Assembly: GCA_946902875.1 (NCBI GenBank)
Contig: OX336345.1
Location: forward strand, 9,021,395 to 9,085,394
DNA: 64,000 bases
Origin: Nematopogon swammerdamellus
Taxonomy: Eukaryota; Arthropoda; Insecta; Lepidoptera; Adelidae
Reading direction: 5' to 3'
Shown here: positions 10,542 to 19,639 of the stretch, piece after piece
Layout: every line of letters starts with the position of its first letter
Numbering within the stretch: position 1 is the stretch's first letter
Made by a program: the position numbers and the translations under genes
The notes under the pieces: model-generated
The model's input: only the letters and a program-made list of their open reading frames with translations
What the model was told of the DNA's origin: nothing
Database searches by the model: none

Positions 10542-10588
10542 TCTGCGTTTTGGGATATTCATGCGGCATGAATATCCCAAAACGCAGA
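10542..10588. repeat. perfect 23-bp inverted repeat, 1-nt loop
   Basis: Arms 10542-10564 and 10566-10588 are exact reverse complements (TCTGCGTTTTGGG... / ...CCCAAAACGCAGA) around a single G. No flanking duplication is seen. Confidence 0.9.
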
Positions 10589-11216
10589 CATGCCCTAAGA
10601 GGGAGGGAGGGATGGAGGGAGGAGGTATTTTATTTTATTCGTGCCATGAGATTCTAGTAATATGCTATTTATCCATCCCGGGATGTGCTACTTTTGATTA
10701 TCATTAATTCTGCAGAAACATGTTTTCCGACTTTGATCGAAAAGTGAAGCGCGCACGATTCGTGATTTCTGTAGGATGCCATTCTTCCGGAATTTTACGG
10801 ACGGCATCAGAGTTTACAAGTGTGTCCGGGGAGGCCATATTTGATGTGTTTGTTTTTTCTAAAATTTAAGTCTCTTGTTTAACTTTGCATTTTAATTTGT
10901 GCGCCTGGGGTTTGTCCCATAAGACGAATATTAAGTAATATGTGCGAGAATCTGTGCCATAAGTCTGGGTTTTTTAGTACGCTGGTCTTCCTTTCAAGGA
11001 GATATACAAACGTGGGACTATCAATGCATGCACACAAGTTTGCGGAGTAGTTTCTATAAATTTTGCGCTCGATTAAATGCCAATATTACGGAACCAACGA
11101 CTTCGTGGCCGAGAGAATATATTGTGATGAATTGTTTATTTGTTGTTGTCAGTTATATCCACACTATTCATATTATGATTATTTATCGTAACTTCTGTCG
11201 CCTGCTGCGTGGTCGA
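10589..11216. other. unassigned sequence
   Basis: No recognised gene. A short purine-rich GAGGGAGGGA stretch lies at 10599-10625. Confidence 0.4.
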
Positions 11217-11219
11217 TTA

Positions 11220-11489
11220 GGGTACGTACACATACCACGAGACCGTTTTGAAGACGGCGCGGCGGGGGGATCGGGGAACCCAGCGGCGCGCGGCGCTCCG
11301 AGACACAATATCAATCGCTTCGGTGGCAAATTTATTCCCAAGAACTCGACACGCATTGTCCAACTGCACGAAAAAGTATTCGCCTGGTCATGAGGGGGTC
11401 GTCAAGATACCACGCATGGTCACAGGGCCCCCCAGGAAGGGGGGTTCAAAAGTGGCCTAAAATCGGTCACGTGGTATGGGTACGTTCCC
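11220..11489. mobile_element. 270-bp TIR element, PIF/Harbinger-like MITE
   Basis: Ends are imperfect inverted repeats of about 30 bp: GGGTACGTACACATACCACG on the left, and on the right the reverse complement of GGGAACGTACCCATACCACG. TTA flanks both sides (11217-11219 and 11490-11492). A 3-bp TTA duplication with G-rich TIRs fits PIF/Harbinger. The interior is GC-rich with no transposase. Confidence 0.7.
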
Positions 11490-11492
11490 TTA

Positions 11493-12108
11493 CTTATTAT
11501 TACTAATCTATGCAATATTTCAGCTCAATCGGTTGAGTTAAATTAAACTGGTGATTTGCAAAATTTTACCCATACTAGCAATGATATTATAAGTTAAAAG
11601 CATACTAGCAAGTGAAGTGAAATAAAAGCTTGTAAAAATAAATAAATATTTGATTAGTACTGTTTATTGTTTATGAAAGAAATGCGCACGAGGGTGCGAC
11701 CTCCTGATTCCTGTCAACACTGACAAATGTGAAATTTAGGTACTTCTCGAATTCGAATTGCATATTATTCGCTTATACGATTTTCTTCAACGTACACCGC
11801 CATCTGTGTTCGGAAGCTGGAACTTACATAGTTTGGAGCGAGCTTTGAGTTCGCGAGTTCGCGACTTTCGAGCTTTTGAACGTTCTTGTCTTGAGTGAGG
11901 TAGGTTTGGTTTCAATGAAAGCGCTCATAAAAGAAAGTGAGAGGTCTTTCCACTAGATGGCGCCCAATAAAACTCGTATTTAAGGCTTTCATAGAGGGCG
12001 GTACGGCCGAAGTGTGAAATCAAATTAGCAAAATGTTACGTCGTCGCTGCGCAGCGACGTAATAAAAACTCTTTGACCACTACCTACTAATTGGCGAATA
12101 TCCGTTTA
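11493..12108. other. unassigned sequence
   Basis: No gene recognised. An 18-bp loopless palindrome, CGTCGCTGCGCAGCGACG, lies at 12042-12059. Confidence 0.5.
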
Positions 12109-12116
12109 AAAAATAC

Positions 12117-12171
12117 CACAGAGCAGCGATCAGTAACTGTCTTCTCGCACAACGTGATTTCTTGCTCTGTG
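12117..12171. mobile_element. 55-bp miniature element with CACAGAGCA ends
   Basis: Terminal 9-bp inverted repeat CACAGAGCA...TGCTCTGTG, flanked by AAAAATAC on the left and GTAAATAC on the right (6 of 8 match). It shares its ends with the 44-bp element at 16100 and may be an older relative. Confidence 0.45.
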
Positions 12172-12820
12172 GTAAATACCTATACCATTTGTAGTTTTAT
12201 GAGTTTATAAAGTTTTCACTAATGGAATCCTAATTGGAATACATGGCGACTTGCTAAGTTGGATCAAGTCTTACCTGTCGAATCGATCTCAAGCGGTGTA
12301 GTTGTTGGTAGACACAAATAAAATTTCGTGGGAGTCCCTGTGTCTGTCTCCTTCTTCGTGCCAATTCCATAGTAGTCAGACAACAGTTTTAGACAGCTTA
12401 TTAAGCATAATAAATAATAATAAGAATATTTGTAAGCTCATGAACACAGTTCAGAAACATCTACTTACTAAATTAATAGAAATATCAATTACTAAAAATT
12501 GTGTTGAATCTCGTTGAGCGTTGAGAGGGAATATGAGTACTAAGGGGCTGATATTAACAAATAAATAATTAAAAAAAACTGGTTTATAGTTATAGTAACA
12601 AACAATTAACATACAACTAAAACAAATGTAACAATAAACTAGGATTAAAATCAACAATATTATAACTAGGTTTTTTTTTTTATTTATTGTACAATGCTAT
12701 TGAACCTGTTATTTCTTGTATTTTCTTACTCTTTGTACCAAGACTCATCCTATGTTACACAGAAACCCCTTAAATTCCAACTAGTTCATACAGAAAAAGA
12801 TAGGACTAAAAATCGTTTAT
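12172..12820. other. unassigned AT-rich sequence
   Basis: No gene recognised. Confidence 0.4.
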
Positions 12821-12861
12821 TGCAGAAAGCCCAGATGTCCGTGACATTTGGGCTTTCTGCA
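12821..12861. repeat. 18-bp inverted repeat, 5-nt loop
   Basis: TGCAGAAAGCCCAGATGT (12821-12838) pairs with ACATTTGGGCTTTCTGCA (12844-12861) with one mismatch. Confidence 0.85.
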
Positions 12862-12907
12862 CTAAACAACCAACAACGAAATGTATTAATGTTACGCGAA
12901 TAGAAAA

Positions 12908-13053
12908 GCATATCCTGCAGGCAAAGTACCAAGAAAGGCGACGAAAATAGTGGATATAAAAAAACTAATGCGATACCTACCGGACAAACGTGCAGTGAGA
13001 AATTTTTACAAGAACATTGTAAAGTGGCCACCTGTGCCTTCACGTGGCGATTG
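12908..13053 (+). pseudogene. protein-like fragment, possible transposon gene C-terminus
   Basis: A frame reading YPAGKVPRKATKIVD, then KKLMRYLPDKRAVRNFYKNI and ending PVPSRGD before TGA. The L..YLP....FY.N pattern resembles C-termini of some insect transposon-associated proteins, but I cannot name the family. No start codon or upstream frame is preserved. Confidence 0.25.
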
Positions 13054-13516
13054 ATAGTGTTATTTTCAGTTTTTTTATAATTTTTTTAAATGATTATGGT
13101 GAGCTGATCGATAGTAATATTACCAAAATTTTTTAACCATTGTTTTATGTTTTTTTTTCTATAAGTCCTAAAAAAGTGGCCTAATGCGGTTTCAAGTGGT
13201 GAATGATGTTTACTTTAAAGTTTTCGTGCGATTTATTTATTTATTTATTTATTTACTTTATTCGGGAAATAGACAGCCTAGCCGAAACAACAATACAAAA
13301 AACAAAAGTCAAGTATTACGCCTATAAACATATTTCCACTAAAACATCTAAGATTATAATAACGTAGAAAAAATTTACAGAATATTAGGTATTTAGTCGT
13401 ATAAAAGTGGTGAGGGCGGGGTGGGGGAAATGGGGAAGGGGTAGGGGAATTATGTGGTTTGTTATGTATATGTAAGGGTGTGTGTGTAAGGTGTGAGATT
13501 GTGTGTGTGCTGTTGA

Positions 13517-15121
13517 CTATTTCATTTGGCGTAGTGTGCTCCTCTTACTGCTTTTATTGCTTTTTATTGCTGCAGTAATTTCTTTTTTAAACATCGATCT
13601 GGACACGTTAAATATGTCTGTCTCATTGAATAAGCAGTTGAAATTATGAACGACTCTGCAAAAGACAGAGTTTTGTGTGTAATTAGTGCGGTGCGCGGGC
13701 TCGTGAAAAAGAGTAGTGTGGCGCGTGCGGCGGCGCGGCACGTTTAGCCCCACCTCCGCCAGCAGCTCCGCGCTGTCCAGGCGCCCGCGCATCACATCAA
13801 ACAGGAATGTTGCATCAGTCAGGAGTCTCCTCTCTTCCAACGTCAACAGGTTGAAGTGTCTGCAACTAGTGACATAATCCGTAAATGAAGTTTTACTGAT
13901 GTAATTGATGTGTTTTATAAATAAAGATTGTATGCGTTCAATTCTTTTGTTGTGTACATCGTACCTTGGACACCAAATACTGCTGGCATATTCAAGCGTG
14001 CTGCGAACGTATGCGCAGTAAACAGTTTTTAGGCACGCTGCACTTCCCAACGGCTTACATGTTCTAAGAACAAAACCAAGATTTTTGAAGGCTTTGTTAG
14101 TGATGCTTTCCACATGACCAGAAAAAGTCAGTTTACTATCTAAGTATATTCCTAAATCGCGGATGGTATTAGTTCTAGTAATATTTGAGTTTTGTATTGA
14201 GTATGTAAATAATATCATATTTTTGCGTCTAGTAAAACTGATAATTTGACATTTGGAGGCGTTTACTGATATTCTGTTTTGTGTGTAATATCGAGATAAT
14301 GCGTTCAGGTCGCTCTGTAGCATTTCACAGTCCGAAGTATTATTGATCTTGAGGGCAATCTTCTTGTCATCAGCGTACATCCAGTGTTTGGTGTTTTTTA
14401 GACAATGAAATATATCATATAGGAAGGATATGTAAAATAACGGCCCTAAGTGGGATCCTTGTGGGACCCCGGAGGGGATTTCGATCACCTTGGAGTGATA
14501 ACCACCTATTGCCACCAGTTGGGAGCGCCGAGTCAGGTAAGATTTGATCCACCTCAGTAAATCGCCCTGTATTCCCAGCCAGCTCAGTTTGGCAAGCAGG
14601 ATGATATGATCCACCCGATCAAAAGCTTTCTCAAAATCGGTGTAGATCACATCAACCTGCCCGCCGTTCTCCATATTATTCAACACAAAATTTGTGAAGG
14701 AAGATAAGTTGGTGACTGTGGAGCGTCCCTTTAGAAATCCGTGTTGTGAATCCGGAATACAGCGTGAGATATGGGGATAGATGTGTGCATATACGACCTT
14801 TTCAAATATTTTGCTAAACGAGTTCAAAATAGATATTGGGCGGTAATTTTCAATCTTTATTTTGGATCCTTTCTTATGTATGGGAATTATATTAGCCATT
14901 TTCCAAGTTGTCGGGAATATGCCTTCCTGCAATGAGCGTCTAAAGATGATAAGGAGTGGCTGTACTAGAGAATAGGCACAAGACTTGATAAAAAATGAGG
15001 GTATGTTGTCATTGCCGGCCCCCTTCGCTGAGTCCAGGTTGCGCAAGAGGCTAAGTAGCATGTCGGGAGTGACTTCCGGAATCCTAATTGTGGCGGGATC
15101 TCCGTTTTGTGGGGCGGACAA
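13517..15121 (-). CDS. LINE reverse transcriptase (534 codons)
   Basis: Non-LTR retrotransposon RT that would prime on nicked genomic DNA to copy its own RNA. Motifs in order: LRNLDSAKGAGNDNIPSFF (about residue 27), WKMANIIPIHKKGSK and NYRPISIL (RT 1-2), DSQHGFLKGRST, DFEKAFDRVDH (motif A, catalytic Asp), IPSGVPQGSHLGP (motif B), MYADDKKIA (motif C), then RDLGIYLDSKLTFSGHV and LEYASSIWCP (thumb and post-RT). All catalytic motifs look intact. The 5' start is not real: it begins at a TTG beside a frameshift, because the preceding linker continues in another frame from about 15130. Jockey/CR1-like; clade uncertain. Confidence 0.85.
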   Translation of the reverse strand: MSAPQNGDPATIRIPEVTPDMLLSLLRNLDSAKGAGNDNIPSFFIKSCAYSLVQPLLIIFRRSLQEGIFPTTWKMANIIPIHKKGSKIKIENYRPISILNSFSKIFEKVVYAHIYPHISRCIPDSQHGFLKGRSTVTNLSSFTNFVLNNMENGGQVDVIYTDFEKAFDRVDHIILLAKLSWLGIQGDLLRWIKSYLTRRSQLVAIGGYHSKVIEIPSGVPQGSHLGPLFYISFLYDIFHCLKNTKHWMYADDKKIALKINNTSDCEMLQSDLNALSRYYTQNRISVNASKCQIISFTRRKNMILFTYSIQNSNITRTNTIRDLGIYLDSKLTFSGHVESITNKAFKNLGFVLRTCKPLGSAACLKTVYCAYVRSTLEYASSIWCPRYDVHNKRIERIQSLFIKHINYISKTSFTDYVTSCRHFNLLTLEERRLLTDATFLFDVMRGRLDSAELLAEVGLNVPRRRTRHTTLFHEPAHRTNYTQNSVFCRVVHNFNCLFNETDIFNVSRSMFKKEITAAIKSNKSSKRSTLRQMK

Positions 15122-15352
15122 GTTTAGAGTAATACGCTCTCGAAAAACCCAGAAAAACCGTTACATATATCATTTCCGGTAGATAGTGTTTCGTTCCCGC
15201 ATGTCATTATTTTAGGGTAGGCAGAGCCGCCGCGTTTCGATTTGACATATGTCCAAAATGCTTTTGGATGTGATTTAATTGAGTTGGCTACATTGGTTTT
15301 ATTGCGCTTATCACATTCCTTTTGAACTCGGTGTTGTCGATTTAAATTTTTG
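15122..15352 (-). pseudogene. endonuclease-RT linker of the same LINE, frameshifted
   Basis: Minus-strand translation gives HPKAFWTYVKSKRGGSAYPK followed by NDICNGFSGFFESV, a linker typical of LINEs of this type. It hits a stop just before the RT frame, so a one-base change near 15130-15160 separates the two parts. The copy ends at about 15365, where the 5' truncation lies. Confidence 0.7.
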
Positions 15353-15444
15353 TATGATTATGTGGTGAGCTGAGGGATTGTGACAATAATAAATGTGTAT
15401 TAAAACCATTGTTTTATTTATATTTTTTTCATATTTCCTTCATA

Positions 15445-15680
15445 CAAAACTAGTTTATTTCAGAAACACCAAAAGTCCACGAGTTAAAAAAACAATAAAA
15501 AATATATGCGCTAGAATTTTCACATAACTTTTTTCAGGAATAATATACTTTTCGCTATACTTTAAAACCTTATATTAGATATTACAAAGTTCTTTGGAAA
15601 ATATTTCAGTAGACAGTTTTTTCTCATTTCCCAAAAGTTTTATCGAATGGACTTTTGGGGTTTTTGAAATAACTGGTTCT
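15445..15680. repeat. imperfect long inverted repeat (~31-bp arms)
   Basis: AACTAGTTTATTTCAGAAAC at 15448 pairs imperfectly with the reverse complement of TTTTTGAAATAACTGGTT ending at 15679. The ACCAAAAGTCCA part is nearly exact in both arms. The spacer of about 165 bp is AT-rich. Possible MITE; no clear flanking duplication. Confidence 0.55.
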
Positions 15681-16015
15681 ATTATGTAATTGAATTTTTG
15701 CTTTAAGTACTTAGAATAACATTTGCATAATATTTGTTCCGATATGTATTACGCAGACTTACACAAAGGGCATCATGCTGCACCTGAATCAACGAATAAG
15801 TATACTTCCCTGAAGGGAAACCAACCAAGAAAATAATTACCGAGAAGTGCCATCAACTTCAAATCAAATTGAAATAAAATTACTTGCTAAAGATGAAATA
15901 AGTGCAGAATCCCCAAACATAAATATCTGTCACACTTGTTTCCTCTGGTATCTTCTGTCTGATGAAAATGGAGTGCATGCCGACCATATCTATTTTGAAA
16001 ACAAGGTAAAATGTG
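15681..16015. other. unassigned sequence
   Basis: AT-rich. A frame from 15847 starts MPSTSNQIEIKLLAKDEISA but has no recognised relative. Confidence 0.4.
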
Positions 16016-16245
16016 TATTGTATTATTTATTGATCATTCATATGGCAGTTAGACTGCACTCGAACTTGTCACTATTTGTTCTATCCGGTTCGATTACACC
16101 ACAGAGCATCGAATACCGCGCGCGTGGTATTCTATGCTCTGTGGATTACACGCACGAAGAAGAACCGACAAGAAACTTCGAAGGTTATTATTTTTTTAAT
16201 ACATATTTTTACAAGTATTTAGTGACTAGCCACATAATAACATCG
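16016..16245 (+). repeat. dispersed repeat D, copy 1 (interrupted)
   Basis: Shares TTTATTGATCATTCATATG, TTAGACTGCACTCGAACTTG and GTGACTAGCCACATAATAAC, in the same order, with 62308-62468. A 44-bp palindromic insertion is present here but not in the other copy. Confidence 0.8.
16100..16143. mobile_element. 44-bp palindromic miniature element, hAT-like, with 8-bp TSD
   Basis: CACAGAGCATCGAATACC (16100-16117) pairs with GGTATTCTATGCTCTGTG (16126-16143) with one mismatch around an 8-base GCGCGCGT loop. It is flanked by an exact 8-bp duplication, GATTACAC (16092-16099 and 16144-16151). The homologous repeat at 62308 lacks both the palindrome and the duplication. An 8-bp duplication is characteristic of hAT transposition. 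Confidence 0.8.
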
Positions 16246-17140
16246 CCCATAGTGTGCAATGCACGACGATGCCTTTTCTGGGTATTCCATGCAGCCGGGC
16301 GACTCGCTCGCCCTGTGCCCGGGCATAAAGTGTCCTTTACTACTTGGCACTGAGGGAGCACCGTGCCGCGTCGTGTCGCCAGTAAACAGAGTTTATAGAA
16401 CCTCTGATAGCGCCATTGCTGTACACTGCCTGCACGGACGTATTTACTTAATGCCGGTCCTTCATATTCGCACGAATACGCGAGCCCGCATGTGTAGGAC
16501 GACACTCGCGAATGCACTCGCGAAGTTTTTACCACATTCGTGCCTTTCCGAACTGTGTCGGTTTTTTGACGCACATCAAAGAGCACGAGCCTCAAATATT
16601 CGCGTAGTCTCCGACACATTCGTGCATGGTCAGTTGCGCGCACGACTGCGAAGGTGGCGCACGTGTCGGCAGTTGGGAGTAAACAACAACAATATGGATT
16701 GGAGTAGCAACAACGTGTTGGAGTTAATTATATAAACACGGGTAAAAAAGCCCAACCGCGTTAATAAACTCATCGTCCATGGCAGCGTCTCTGGTCGACA
16801 AAATCTACAACACTGTGAATTTCGTTAAGCGTAAATGGGTTTACAAAATATGCCCTCGCGAGTACACTCGCGAATGCTGTATTTGCGAGTGAGTATGCGA
16901 ACTTTTTGACGGCCCCTCACAACCGAACAATTGGAACAATGTGCAAACATTCGAACAATCTACGAATGTTTGCGCGCATGTGTGGGAGAAGGGTAAGAGC
17001 AGACTGAAGTTAGTCACGTGATAATATGTTAGGTATTTGATCAAAGTATCGCTGTCTCCGTTAGCCACGCGCACTCCCCGCCAACGCAAGATGAACAGCT
17101 GCACGCTCTCAGCTAATTACCTACAAATGTTAAATTACAA
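16246..17140. other. CpG-rich stretch with repeated CTCGCGAATGC motifs
   Basis: No intact gene. CACTCGCGAATGC occurs at 16503 and again at 16868. A short hairpin, CAAACATTCG/CGAATGTTTG, lies near 16944-16972. Overlapping frames on both strands lack family motifs apart from the MADF-like start below. Confidence 0.4.
16694..16734 (+). pseudogene. possible MADF-domain N-terminus remnant
   Basis: ATG at 16694 encodes MDWSSNNVLELII then stops. The W....VLELI pattern resembles the start of MADF domains, found in PIF/Harbinger accessory proteins and transcription factors. Too short to be sure. Confidence 0.2.
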
Positions 17141-17142
17141 AT

Positions 17143-17632
17143 TAAAAAAACCCCGACCCTTATAAATTCAAAAATAATTTCCGTTTACTTACTTAAAGGA
17201 GTCGGGGGACCGCTAAGTAAATTCCCGCGATGCTCTGAGTTTTATAATTTCTTTACTTAGCAGTCCCCCGACTCCTTTAAGTAAGTAAATGGAAATTATT
17301 TTTGACTTGTAATTTGTAATTTGAATTTTATTTCACACTTTAAAAAAAACCGTATGCAAATCGGTCCACTTTTAAGGATAATATTTTTTTTATTACTTAA
17401 TTACTTGATTACTTGATAACAAAGCTAGCTAGCTAACAACAATCCTGATTAAACCAGCTTTGTAATAAAAAAAACTTCACCCTAACCGGTTCATCCGTTT
17501 GGGAGCTACGATGCAACAGACACAGCCTTACACGCATACACCCATACACACACACCCTCATACACCCGTACACGCACCCTCACAAACGTTAAACTTATAA
17601 CACCCCTCTTTTTTCGTCGCAGGTTAAAAATA
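17143..17632 (+). repeat. TIR-like element containing a long internal hairpin
   Basis: Begins AAAAAAACCCCGACCC and ends GTCGCAGGTTAAAAATA, which are roughly inverted. The right half matches 5300-5512. The left part holds the hairpin listed next. Confidence 0.5.
17165..17305. repeat. long inverted repeat (~53-bp arms)
   Basis: Arms 17168-17221 and 17251-17304 match almost exactly (AAAAATAATTTCCGTTTACT, AGGAGTCGGGGGACCGCTAA and their complements), around a loop of about 29 bases. Confidence 0.9.
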
Positions 17633-17727
17633 CCTACGTCAAAATTTTTACAATTCTTTTTTTGTTGTAATAAGGATTACCACGGTCCCCCATAAAAACT
17701 TTACTTAGCTTTATTTATTTGATTGTA

Positions 17728-18003
17728 CCATGTGGGGCCAGGACTTCAAAATAATAGCCCCATTGCACCTCTCCCCGCGTATGTTGTACAAGGTGACTAA
17801 GGGATAAGGAAAAGATGCTGTGCTAAAGGGTCAGAGTCATGCAGCAAGTGGGTCTCCGTGTCTTACTTGCTGCTCCCTATCCAAATACGTTGCGAAACGT
17901 GGTGGTTGGTGTTGTGCTGTAATTTACCAGTGCCCTTGCAGCGCAACATCGATTACTCTGCTTACCCCTATTGTCGGGATAGAGCGTGTGGTATATGTAT
18001 GTA
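17728..18003 (+). repeat. SINE-like family C, copy 3 (internally deleted)
   Basis: GTGGGGCCAGGACTTCAAAA through CTAAAGGGTCAGAGTCATGC. The CCACCTCTCACC segment of other copies is missing. It continues to TTGTCGGGATAGAGCGTGTG. Confidence 0.75.
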
Positions 18004-18261
18004 TGTAGGGATTGTGCCTTTGAACACTCCTTGGAATGTAATAACTCCGGTGGAATGCCCGACTGTCCGTCCGATTGTCAAGGTGGTCTAGTTTTTGAAA
18101 CGAAATTACTTTTGTTCCTAAATTCTTGTGGACTTGTAGGTACATCACAAGCAATGAAGGCAATACAAAGCTTTGGTTATAAATGAAACGGGATATTGAA
18201 TAACAGTGTATTGACCACTTATTGACAAAAAAAAACTCCATATACATAAATACAGGAGAAA

Positions 18262-18330
18262 GTGAAAACTTGTTTATAACTCTGAGAAGTTTCTTGGCGG
18301 TTCTTCTTTGTGGGTGTATTTGAACCGGTA
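18262..18330 (+). mobile_element. LINE 3' tail fragment (TTCTTTGTGGGTGTA type)
   Basis: AACTCTGAGAAGTTTCTTGG, TTCTTCTTTGTGGGTGTATT and GAACCGG match the tail at 23815-23965. Confidence 0.6.
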
Positions 18331-18875
18331 AACCTATTACTAAGCCTACGCCGCGTCGTCTGTCTGTCTGTCTGTCTAAGAAATGTGCTAAGAATCTATT
18401 AGTTCATATTTGCGCTACTAAATAATACATGGCGCCACAGTTAGTACTTAGTTTGCATCGCAGACAGACAAAAGATAGGCGGATATGGTTTAGTGGATCT
18501 ACGGAACCCTCTGTGCGTCCCACCACACGATGGGGTAGACGTGAAAAAAAATGCATCCCCACTTTACGTGTAGGGGAGGGACCCTAAAAAAAATTATTTC
18601 AATATTTTTATTTTACCACTTTCTCGGTGTTATTAATATCTATGCCCATTCCAACCTCGATTCCAACTTACAACTTTCTAGTACTAAGGGTCTCTGAGCT
18701 AAGCCGCGGACAGACAGACGGACGGACAGACGGACGGACAGACGGACAGACGGATGGACATGGCGAAACTATAAGGGTTCCTTGTTGACTACGGTACCCT
18801 AAAAACCGGATAATTACGTGGTGGCGCGGAACCCTGAGCCAAGTGCGAGTGCGACTCGCACTTGGCCGGTTTTTC
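18331..18875 (+). repeat. composite of GGTTCCGTA-type repeats
   Basis: CCTATTACTAAGCCTACGCC with (GTCT)n at 18360-18378, then TACGGAACCCTCTGTG, then a (GACG/GACA)n run at 18710-18757, and finally a palindrome AAGTGCGAGT-GCG-ACTCGCACTT (18841-18863) before TGGCCGGTTTTT. These are boundary pieces of at least two copies. Confidence 0.65.
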
Positions 18876-19170
18876 TTATTCCGAAGACGTCGACGCCAAC
18901 AGATGTCGCTTCTGAAAGATAACGAGTTTTGTTTCTTGCCAATTTTATCTTAGATACATAGGTACCTAGTGCACAATGATAAAAAATCGGGTAAGAAAAA
19001 TAGTCCATGTTTTTCGCCCAATTCAGTGTAGCATATACCACAAATTATAGCACTGTGCCACCTGGTTTCGAAAGGAATAACTTGTAGTGGAATAACATTA
19101 GTAATGTAGCCAACCACGTCTGATTCCATACAAAACCGAGGGTATATTTAGTACGGCAACAAAAGCGATG
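18876..19170. other. unassigned sequence
   Basis: No recognised gene. It includes GAGGGTATATTTAGTACGGC, a left flank whose relative lies just past the MITE that follows. Confidence 0.4.
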
Positions 19171-19175
19171 GTATA

Positions 19176-19210
19176 TAAGGCCTTTCAAAATTAGTTAATA
19201 GTACGCTAAG

Positions 19211-19244
<34 letters not shown>

Positions 19245-19637
19245 AGAAAGAATGTAATAAAATGTAAAAAAAAAAATTCTTAATCGTTTCAGATTCATGC
19301 CAGGAACAAAAAAGTCTTCCAGCACATAGATCACTTTCTTTCAGAAATTGTGAAAAACCACTTTAGTTTTATTAGTATGGAATAGAAAGAATTTGATTTG
19401 TTTTACCAACTTTAATTACACGTGTTACATTATAATAGTAATGAAGAATGTTTTGTTACTGTTATGAAACTGAATCGATTAGGCTATAAAAATCAACCAC
19501 CAATTTTTTTTAAATACATAAAAAAATTATTTTCATAAAAAAAAGCCCAAGGTCCAAAAAAAATTATACAGGTTTTACTCCCTATATGATACAGAACCCA
19601 CCCTTAGCGTACTATTAACTAATTTTGAAAGACCTTA
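19176..19637. mobile_element. 462-bp MITE, Tc1/mariner-like (TA TSD)
   Basis: Terminal inverted repeats 19176-19212 and 19601-19637 match at 36 of 37 positions (TAAGG.CTTTCAAAATTAG...). TA lies directly outside each end. No transposase. Just inside the left TIR is a run of 30 G. Confidence 0.8.
19214..19243 (+). repeat. G30 homopolymer
   Basis: Thirty consecutive G residues, abutting the left MITE terminus where the right terminus has only GGGTGGGTT. Length is likely unstable and open to assembly error. Confidence 0.85.
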
Positions 19638-19639
19638 TA

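Larger units (their letters stand above)
13226..15365 (-). mobile_element. long 5'-truncated LINE copy
   Basis: The 3' end is at the left with an (AAAT)n-type tail (ATTTATTTATTT on plus, 13229-13255). A 3' UTR follows to 13516, then a long RT frame and, further upstream in a shifted frame, the endonuclease-RT linker to about 15352. The endonuclease domain and ORF1 are absent. Confidence 0.8.

Noticed and set aside
16209..16735. Overlapping frames of 144 and 158 codons as a gene
   Set aside because: They are open on both strands only because the stretch is CpG-rich; no family motif beyond a doubtful MADF-like start.
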